64,000 nucleotides of DNA, from positions 53,990,855 to 54,054,854 of the forward strand of contig NC_044986.1 of the NCBI RefSeq assembly GCF_008728515.1, written 5' to 3'. Positions 56,791-64,000 of this stretch are shown one piece after another. The notes below the pieces were generated by a model, which had not been told where the DNA came from, ran no database searches, and was given only the letters and a program-made list of their open reading frames with translations. The stretch's first letter is position 1, and every line of letters starts with the position of its first letter. The position numbers and the translations under genes were made by a program. Source of the stretch: Papio anubis (lineage: Eukaryota > Chordata > Mammalia > Primates > Cercopithecidae).

Positions 56791-56929
56791 ATCAATTCTA
56801 AGATAACATCATATACTGTTGAAAACTATTTTAAATGAACCTCTAAGATGATAACATCATATACTGTTGAAAACTATTTTAAATGAACCATAACAGCAGT
56901 AATTGTGTTTCTCTGGGTCAACTGCATGG
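56791..56929 (-). repeat. Inverted duplication, right arm with a 45-48 bp tandem duplication
   Basis: Reverse complement of 55102-55195. Within it the unit starting ctaagat (56798-56842) is repeated at 56843-56890 ('catcatatactgttgaaaac' occurs twice). The left arm has only one unit. Confidence 0.88.
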
Positions 56930-57447
56930 CAAATATTGCATGAATCAATACATGATGAGAGGTACACAATGTATCTTTGTATGATCCACAAGAAATTCAA
57001 GTGCATAATTAGATTATCCATAGCCTGTGGAAAGAACAAAATAAATAAAGCTTGTTACCTGAGAGAAAGAGAAAGAAATGGAATAAATATGGGCCAAAGT
57101 GGCAAGGTGCTAGAATTATCAAAAGGAAAAATATTTCTTTAGAAAGGACTGGGAGCTACAACACTAAAAAAGTAATGAGGTCTTACGCTTGCAACTCTAG
57201 AGTTGAGATTTATATGTCTCATATATAACATGATTAAGCTATATATAATACAGCATTTATATATTGTATTATATAGTTGGTATCATGTACATAAACCATG
57301 TCTAGAAAAATACAAATAAAATTTAATAGTGTTTTACTTCAAGAAGAGAAACTAAAAAAAAAAAAAAAAAAAAAAAAAGGAAGGATTTTTAACTCTATCA
57401 TAAAAATGCGTAGGTTGTTTGATTTAGTGTAATAACTGTTATAATTT
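56930..57447. other. Unassigned sequence ending near a long A run
   Basis: About 520 bp, no gene. A 25-base A run lies at 57354-57378 without a recognisable retroposon body upstream. Confidence 0.4.
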
Positions 57448-57457
57448 AAAAAAAGGT

Positions 57458-57774
57458 TTTATTGTTTTGTTTTTGTTTTTGTTTTCTTCTTGAGATGGAG
57501 TCTTGCTCTGTCGCCCAGGCTGGAGTGCAGTGGCGCGATCTCTGCTCACCGCAAGCTCCGCCTCCCGGGTTCACCGGCCATTCTCCTGCCTCAGCCTCCG
57601 GGATCGCTGGGACTACAGGCGCCCGCCACCACGCCCGGTTAATTTTTTGTATTTTTAGTAGAGACGGGGTTTCACCGTGTTAGCCAGGATAGTCTCCATC
57701 TCCTGACCTCATGATCCGCCCACCTCGGCCTCCCAAAGTGCTGGGATTACAGGCGTGAACCACCGCGCCCAGCC
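57458..57774 (-). mobile_element. AluY-type SINE
   Basis: Reverse-complement Alu with low divergence and a (tttttg)n tail; flanked by the perfect 10-bp duplication aaaaaaaggt at 57448-57457 and 57775-57784. The base pattern 'gtggcgcgatctctgctc' is the general AluY form. Confidence 0.95.
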
Positions 57775-57784
57775 AAAAAAAGGT

Positions 57785-58938
57785 GTTTAAAAACCTGTAC
57801 ATTTAAAAGTGTTGAAGAAAGATACACATCAAAATGGAAAAGTCTTTGGGTGGTAGAATGGCAGGGAATTCCTTAAATCTTCCCTCTGTTTTTTTCTTTA
57901 GTATTGCTTTTCAAAGTGAAAAGTTATCCAAATGATGTCTTAAATATGCAGTTTGATACTATGTTTTGGTATATATACAATGTATGCTCATTCCTTTCTT
58001 GTGTCTGATTTTTTTCTCTAAGCCTCAGAAAATGCTCCCGATCATATTATCCGTTTTGAGTAACACATTCACCTTTCTGTTTCTCTCAGCATGGATCTCA
58101 ATTCTTGCCTCTGATATCCTGAATGAAGACACATCTCACCCAGTTCCTCTACACAATTACAGCCTCCATTGCTTGCTGCTTCTACTTCTTCATGTAAATT
58201 TCTTTAATTTTGCCTTTAAAGTGAATTGTTTTAAAAGAGTACAGAAAAAGTCTTCACATCCTTGGTCTGACAATCTTGCTTTGTTTGTTTGCACAGTACT
58301 CCCAGAGTGGTGGAACCTGTCACCCAGCAGTAAAGATTTCAGCAGTAAAGGTTTCATCTCACTGTGTATGAAGCAGAAGGAGTTTATTGCCTTTCACATC
58401 CTCTCCAGTCATGGGATTATCACTTACAGTGTTCGCCTGTTTGAAAAATGAGAGTGTGGCTCTTGAGAACCACACGTAGGTGTTTGTCTCAACACGGAGA
58501 GATTCATAAAATAAAAAGAGGATATGCTGAGACATTGACTTGGTTTTATTACTACCTTCAAAGAAAACATTTCTTATTTAAATACTAAATATGAGATGTA
58601 AAAGAAAATATATGAGGATATATGAGTGAAAGTTTGTAAATATTTCTAAAGAACATATATGCAAATCCATTTTTCTAAAACTTTTCCAACTTGAATTTAC
58701 GTAAATATTTTCCTATTTTACATTAGTACCTCTCTACATTTTCATGTCATCCATAGATCTCAAAGGATAAAGGAAAGACTTTTTAATCAGCCTTACTTCA
58801 CGGAAAATAAAATAGCTGCTCTCATTCAATTAACGTGACATTGAATGTTTGTACTGACAGTTTCTTTGGCTTAAATAATTTAAAGTCAGGTATTTGGGAA
58901 CGATCTAATTCATGTTTCTAAGAAAATGTATCCCTCAC
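57785..58938. other. Unassigned sequence with a 161-aa open frame
   Basis: The + strand frame at 57966-58451 is the longest in the window outside the L1 and its antisense. It is rich in F, L, S and C, with a hydrophobic stretch near residues 20-50. I recognise no family, there is no promoter or splice evidence, and composition matches the surrounding AT-rich DNA. Probably a chance frame. Confidence 0.4.
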
Positions 58939-59316
58939 TGCTACATACTGAATAGTGTATCTTCACTAAATTCACATATTGACATCCTAACCCTCAATGT
59001 GATGGTATTAGGAGTTGGGGCCTTTGAAGGGTAAATTAAACAATTGGATTATAATCCTCAAGTATGAGATTAGTACCCATATAAAAAGAGTAACAAGACA
59101 GCTTGCACCTCTGCTCTGCTCTCAGCCATGTGAAGAGAAAATGAGAAGAAGACGGCCATCTGTGAACAAGGAAGAGGGTCGTCACCAAGAACCCAACCAT
59201 GAGGAACCATGATCTCAAGCTTCCAGCCTACAGAACTGTGAGACATAAAATTTTGTTGTTTAAGTCACTCACTCAATGAATTTTACTGCAAAAGTCCCAA
59301 GTGACTAAAACACCCA
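58939..59316 (+). mobile_element. MLT1-type MaLR LTR
   Basis: 'catattgacatcctaaccct', 'gtgatggtattaggagttgg', 'ctcagccatgtgaagaga' and 'ctacagaactgtgagacata' occur in the order of MaLR LTRs, ending near 'gactaaaaca'. Solo LTR. The frames at 59015-59212 and 59218-59036 lie inside it. Confidence 0.85.
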
Positions 59317-59492
59317 CTTGTTTTCCTTAACATGTTACCAATGTGTATAGTGGTAAAACTATTTCCCTACTCTTAGTAAAAAACTAACTTTTTTCCCCCA
59401 AAGTGTCCTCATATAAAGTTACGTTATTTGAAAGTTTTCAAAGCAACAGAGACCTGTCAGAAAAGGAAAAGATAGCAAAGAAAAGAAAAAGG

Positions 59493-59791
59493 TAGGCCCG
59501 GTGTGGTAGCTCACGTCTGTAATCCCAGCACTTTGGAAGGCCGAGGTGGGCGGATCACAAAGTCAAGAGATTGAGATCATCCTGGCTAACACCATGAAAC
59601 CCCGCCTCTACTAACTATACAAAAAATTACCCAGGCGTGGTGGTGGGCGCCTGTAGTCCCAGCTACTCGGGAGGCCGAGGCAGGAGGATGGCATGAACTT
59701 GGGAGGTGGAGCTTGCAGTGAGCCAAGATCACGCCACTGTACTCCAGCCTGGGTGACAGAGCGAGACTCTATCTCAAAAAAAAAAAAAAAG
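59493..59791 (+). mobile_element. AluY-type SINE
   Basis: Sense Alu from 'ggcccggtgtggtagctcac' to a 15-base A tail; moderate divergence. The likely duplication (about 'aaaaaggta' left and 'gaagaaggta' right) is imperfect. Confidence 0.92.
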
Positions 59792-60286
59792 GAAGAAGGT
59801 AATGTCTGCTGTTGGAGAAGAAAGCGCTGTTATACATCATAACTGGGAGTTTATCTTTTTGGGTTGGAATGTGGAAGTGCCCATTAAGCTTTTATTAACT
59901 GCAATTTCATTGTTTTTGACTCAGTCTTTGCACTTTTAGAAAATTTCTTCTAAGGTAATCATTTAACATATGCACAGAGTTTGCTAGGAGAAAGCATAAT
60001 AAAAAATCTAACAGAATTTGGAATTTGATATAAATAAATATTGAATAAATATACCATGGAAGAGCACACATTTTATTCAAAAACACAACATGCCATCAGT
60101 TCAAATAATGTAAATGAATATGTGGTGACAGTGAAAGCCATAAAATATTAACAGAAAATACCAAATTACAAACTGTATATACAGTGCAATTTTATTTTTT
60201 CTAGCATATGCATAGAAAAGTTATGTACAAAAATGTCAACAATATCTCTGTGTAATGGTTTGTCATTGTCATCATCGCCATCTACA
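59792..60286. other. Unassigned AT-rich sequence
   Basis: About 500 bp with nothing recognisable. Confidence 0.45.
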
Positions 60287-60690
60287 TTGTTGCATTGCTA
60301 TAAAGAAATATCTGAGACTGGGTAATTTATAAAGAAAATAAGTGTAATTAGCTCATCGTTCTGCACGCTGTACAGGAAACATGGTGCTAGCATCTGCTCA
60401 GCTTCTGGGGAAGCCTCAAGAAGCTTACAGTCATGGCAGAAGATGAAGGGGAAGCAGCCTATTCACATGGCAAAAGCAGGAACAAGAGAGAGAGTGACTG
60501 GAGAGGAGGTGCCACACACTTTTAAATGACCAGATGTCATGAGAACTCACTATCACAAAGACAACACCAAGCCGTGATCCACCCCCACGACCCAAACACC
60601 TCCCACCAGACCTCACCTCCAGCACTGGGGATTACAGTTCAACATGAGATTTGGGTGGGGACAAATATCCAAACTATATTACCATCACCA
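60287..60690 (-). mobile_element. MST/THE1-type MaLR LTR
   Basis: Reverse-complement blocks 'aaatatctgagactgggtaa', 'agcttacagtcatggcagaa', 'acgacccaaacacctcccac' and 'agatttgggtggggacaaa' in order. A solo LTR with no internal sequence. The frames at 60431-60717 lie inside it. Confidence 0.88.
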
Positions 60691-62780
60691 TTATCATACT
60701 TTTCATACTTTTCTTGAATGAACATGTATTTATATCTCTGGTACTGACCTCTCTTCCCTGAACTCTAGTCTCTATAACTCTCCAGACTCTATTTGACATT
60801 TTCATTTTGTAATCTATTATTATATTATTCATTTTTTAATTTATTCATTTATTCACTTACTCATTCAACAAATATAAAGAGAGAGCCTACATTATATCTC
60901 AGGCACCTTTCTAGGCATTGAGTATTAAGTACTGAAAGAACCAAGTAGATAAATATCCCTACCCCCTGCCCCCCACCCAATGTAGCATGCCTTCTAGTGG
61001 GGATCTGTCTCAAGCTTACCACGACAGTAAGATATGCCTTGATTTTCTTCTTAATTTAGTGCTCACTCTTCTCCAACTCAGAAAAAAAGACCTAGACATT
61101 CACATCTACTAAGTATCTCATGTACTCAAACTCGCTTTTCTATCAATAAAAAAAGAAAGATCTTTATAATTGAAGACATTTTTATGATTGAAATAGGAAG
61201 CTGAAAACTGGCACATGAGACTATTGTCTTGAACTAAACTAGGAGCCAGGTCCTGGAACAGCAAAGTCAAAATGAGAAAAGAGACTTAGAATTGCTTATG
61301 TTCAGGGAGGAAGGTGAAAGTTTGCCAAGTGTTCTGGCAAAGAGTCTCACCATTTCGTTTGTCTCACTATCCACAGACACACCTCCATGATCCACCTTAA
61401 ATTACCATCTTAAAAGCATCAGTGATAATTAAATAATGTTTCTATCACCATAGAAGGTACAAGACTCTCCAAATACCCCTTACCCCTGAACTCTAACCCC
61501 ACCGGCTCCACACATCCCTTTTTCTCACATTATTTCTGTCCCTCTCCAAAGTGCCTTTTAGAACAAAAGGTCAAGTACAACCTCTTATTCCAACATTCCT
61601 TCTTGTTATAAGATTGGCTAACTCCTAAAGATCCCTTCAGCCCTCACAGAACATATAATTTTCTCTTCATTAACATATCCAGAGCATTCTCCCACTCGAG
61701 AAAAAAAAAAAAAAAAAACCCAGACTTTTAGAATCTCTTGCCATGAGGCTACACCATTACTACTTCTGCATGTTAAAGTCACAATAAGATCCCTGACTTG
61801 TTTCCTTTCGGTCCTTGAAAACGTTCACCACTGCTTCTGAGTTACCTTCTCAACATTGCTCTTGACATAATTCTTCATCATTTGTACAACCATAGTAATG
61901 AATTTTAAAATGCCATAGAGAAGATACTGTAAAATCATAGGAATTATTTTTCCAATACCATCTCCGATCCTCATTATCTTGGCTACTCATTCATATAGTC
62001 ACATATGAGACCAGTGCATTCCAACCATTTTCATGTCATGCATGCAAAGAAGGTGATTGTATGGCACATCAGAGGAATAGGAATAGGAGAAAGCTGCTCT
62101 TGGACCTGAGGGTTCCGGCCACTTCAGGTTTATCTAGCTGTCTGAGGGGCTGAGCAGATTAATCACTGTGGTAAAACTAAAACCAATTTTTGTCACTCTA
62201 ATTGGAAAACTCAGCATAGAGCTTGTCATTACTAATAACTTCAACCCCTTCCATGATACTGAATTCAAGCATCCTGTTGTCCGATCATACCTCCAGTCAT
62301 TCCAAATCATTCTCTAATACCCAAATCCAATAATTCTTCAACCCCACTAAGACTAATTCTTCAATAATTCACCCACCTTTATTCACTGTTCATTCTTTCA
62401 TATTCTTATTTTCCTCTTAATTTAAAGTCTATGCTCAAATGCTAGTAAACCCACATTTGTGTATCATCTCAGATCCTCTGCCTTTCTCTACTCTAGCTTT
62501 GGTTAAATTAAGGTCTGTCTCTCCTTCATACCACACTGTTGGATGTGGCTGGAGAAGAAGATAGCTGACTCTTCTCACTGTACATGTGTAACCACTGACC
62601 CCAAATGGATTCTAAATATTCTGGCAGTGTAACCACTGGCCCCCATATGTATTTTCCTAGTCATCCATACCCTTACTCTCCTAGAGTATTTTTTCCTCAG
62701 ACTTCTAATATCTCCTCCTGTATCCTCATCCTCAGCTGGTGAGTCTAGTTCTCAGCTTACTGGGAACACAGAAGAAATCA
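60691..62780. other. Unassigned sequence with an old repeat fragment
   Basis: 60838-61010 ('tcattcaacaaatataaaga', 'tctcaggcacctttctaggc', 'ccttctagtggggatctg') is a common old mammalian repeat motif whose family I cannot fix. An 18-base A run lies at 61702-61719. A short direct repeat ('gtgtaaccactg') occurs at 62586 and 62627. No gene recognised. Confidence 0.4.
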
Positions 62781-62954
62781 GAAGATAGCCTCCATTGTTC
62801 CTACCACAACATCTAACATCTCCTACTCTGCCCATAGATACATGCGTTCCACTGGAAGAACTGACTTGAAGATAACCTCCATGGTTCCTACCATGACATA
62901 TAATATCTCCCACTGTGCCCATAGACACGTGGGCTCCAATGGAAGAACTGACTT
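62781..62954. repeat. 87-bp tandem duplication, two units
   Basis: Units at 62781-62867 and 62868-62954 are equal in length, with about 13 substitutions and no gap by eye (about 85% identity). Each starts gaagata and ends 'ggaagaactgactt'. Confidence 0.9.
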
Positions 62955-63084
62955 TCTCCCATGCAAGGTCAGTGTCTCCACTGTATTGTATAGTCTAATC
63001 CCCTCTCATCTACTGATAGAGGTAGTTCTAACTATTATTTCCCATACAAACCAATGAGTTGTTTCTCTCATCTGGGAGGAAAAA

Positions 63085-63365
63085 AGAGCCATTTCTTCAA
63101 TTTTGGAAACTTCTCAACTATCCTTTCAAATATTGCTTCTCTTCCAAGGCCTTAATTTCTCATCTTCAGTGTCTCCTAGTAGACAGATGTTGGAGTCATC
63201 CAATCAGTCCTCTTGTCTCAATGGTTCTTTCACATTTTTTAACTCTCTCTTTCTCTCTGTGCTATGTTCAGGATGAATTCCTCAGTACCATCTTCCAGTT
63301 TACTAATTTTTTTACATTCTGTACCATCTACACTTTATTTCACCTATTGAATTTTTATGTCAATG
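63085..63365 (-). mobile_element. Old L1 (L1M-type) fragment
   Basis: 'cctttcaaatattgcttctc', 'gtagacagatgttggagtca', 'ctttctctctgtgctatgtt' and 'cttccagtttactaat' correspond, in reverse complement, to the coiled-coil/RRM zone of an old L1 ORF1. The apparent 106-aa + strand frame at 63059-63379 is antisense to it and not a gene. Confidence 0.62.
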
Positions 63366-63420
63366 AATATACTATATAAGCACTTGCATTAATTATCTTA
63401 TCTTATTTATCCTCTATTTT

Positions 63421-63471
63421 TATTTTATTTCTTATTGGTTTTATTTTATTTCTTATTGGTTTTATTTTATG
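63421..63471. repeat. 21-bp tandem repeat, about 2.4 units
   Basis: The unit tattttatttcttattggt plus two T begins at 63421 and again at 63442, with a partial third at 63463. The units are identical, so the duplication is recent or recently homogenised. Confidence 0.9.
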
Positions 63472-63475
63472 ACTA

Positions 63476-63831
63476 ACTGAAGGTTCTTTTATTTTAAATG
63501 GAAGTGATATCTTCATTTAATAATGTGCAAACCCTAAAAGCATGTTTAATCTAAGTACTTAAGTACATTTTAATTTAAAAATACAATCTAGTATAAATTC
63601 ACATTCCAAATATTGATTTTTCCCAAATATTGATTGTGTTATCTTCCTCCACATTATATTCTGTCATTAGTTTTAGAATTTGGATTTGCTAGTTGATTAC
63701 AAATAAGACTGAAGTAGAGGAGTTTTACATGTTGGTCCATCCCTTTCCAAAGGATTTGAAGTTACCTGAACTCAGCCCCCATGTCCTTAGTCAAGAATCA
63801 GGTCTTGTACTGGCATTTTAGTAATTAAGTC
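63476..63831. other. Unassigned AT-rich sequence
   Basis: About 350 bp with nothing recognisable. Confidence 0.4.
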
Positions 63832-64000
63832 CTTTTTTTTTTTTATTTTTATTTTTATTTTTTTTTATTTTTTTTTATTTTTTTTATTTTTTTATTTTTT
63901 TTTATTTTTTTTTATTTTTTTTTTGAGACGGAGTCTTGCTCTGTCGCCCAGGCTGGAGTGCTGTGGCCGGATCTCAGCTCACTGCAAGCTCCGCCTCCCG
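63832..64000 (-). mobile_element. AluYR-type SINE with expanded T/TTTTA tail, cut by window edge
   Basis: The body from 'gagacggagtcttgctctg' (63924) to the window end carries 'gtggccggatctcagctcac', the Old World monkey pattern. Its tail on the + strand is about 90 bp of T runs broken by single A every 5-10 bases (63833-63923), an expanded and interrupted poly(A) tail. Confidence 0.93.

Noticed and set aside
1..64000. CRISPR array, tRNA, rRNA, operon or bacterial origin features
   Set aside because: The sequence is clearly vertebrate, with Alu, L1, MIR and ERV LTR content; no regularly spaced identical repeats or RNA-gene signatures were seen. MIR tRNA-like heads are SINE-derived.

Overview
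This is a non-coding, AT-rich stretch of a primate chromosome, built almost entirely from transposable elements of many ages. No host exon, tRNA, rRNA, CpG island, operon or CRISPR array could be supported. The species group is indicated by the Alu elements: the copies at 3997-4260 and at the right edge (63923-64000) carry the base pattern 'gtggccggatctcagctc' on the + strand, which I associate with Old World monkey AluYR subfamilies and not with human AluY. A young L1 whose ORF1 coiled coil differs strongly from the human one agrees with this. My best reading is a cercopithecid (macaque, baboon or vervet type) genome; the species cannot be fixed from this window.

The only intact protein-coding genes are the two ORFs of one full-length L1 retrotransposon on the minus strand (36671-42808). 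It has a perfect 15-bp target-site duplication, a 5' UTR with a YY1-type site, an open 338-aa ORF1, an open 1275-aa ORF2 with all the endonuclease, reverse-transcriptase and Cys/His residues checked in place, a G-rich 3' UTR and a pure poly(A) tail. By sequence it could be retrotransposition-competent.

Layout. 1-1000: old L1 fragment split by an Alu. 1-15.5 kb: scattered Alu, MER5A, MIR and L2 copies and one old LTR in otherwise unrecognised sequence. 15.6-18.05 kb: 5'-truncated L1PA-type element. 19-21.4 kb: AluY, then a Tigger-like DNA transposon carrying a nested MER1-type hAT element. 22.5-27.1 kb: a dense cluster of six LTR-type repeats without internal viral genes, plus an Alu. 27.5-33.4 kb: ancient L1 and MIR remnants and a TC/AC microsatellite. 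36.7-42.8 kb: the intact L1. 43.1-43.6 kb: MER44-like Tigger. 45.9-47.3 kb: an old LTR-type repeat interrupted by two inverted copies of nearby sequence. 47.5-48.8 kb: a three-layer nest (MIR, then Tigger, then ERV LTR). 51-52.5 kb: AluJ and ancient L1. 52.8-55.1 kb: a larger Tigger copy interrupted by a Hsmar2-like mariner. 55.1-64 kb: inverted and tandem duplications, Alus, two MaLR LTRs, an old L1 fragment and a T-rich Alu tail at the edge.

The most unusual structures are three pairs of local inverted duplications (45868-46131 with 46711-46975; 46181-46235 with 47064-47117; 55102-55195 with 56791-56929). They look like locally templated insertions and not like ordinary transposon copies. 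A triple tandem of the octamer ATGCAAAT inside one ERV LTR (26016-26105) is the most suggestive regulatory feature. Repeat names come from recognition by eye; family-level calls are more reliable than subfamily calls.
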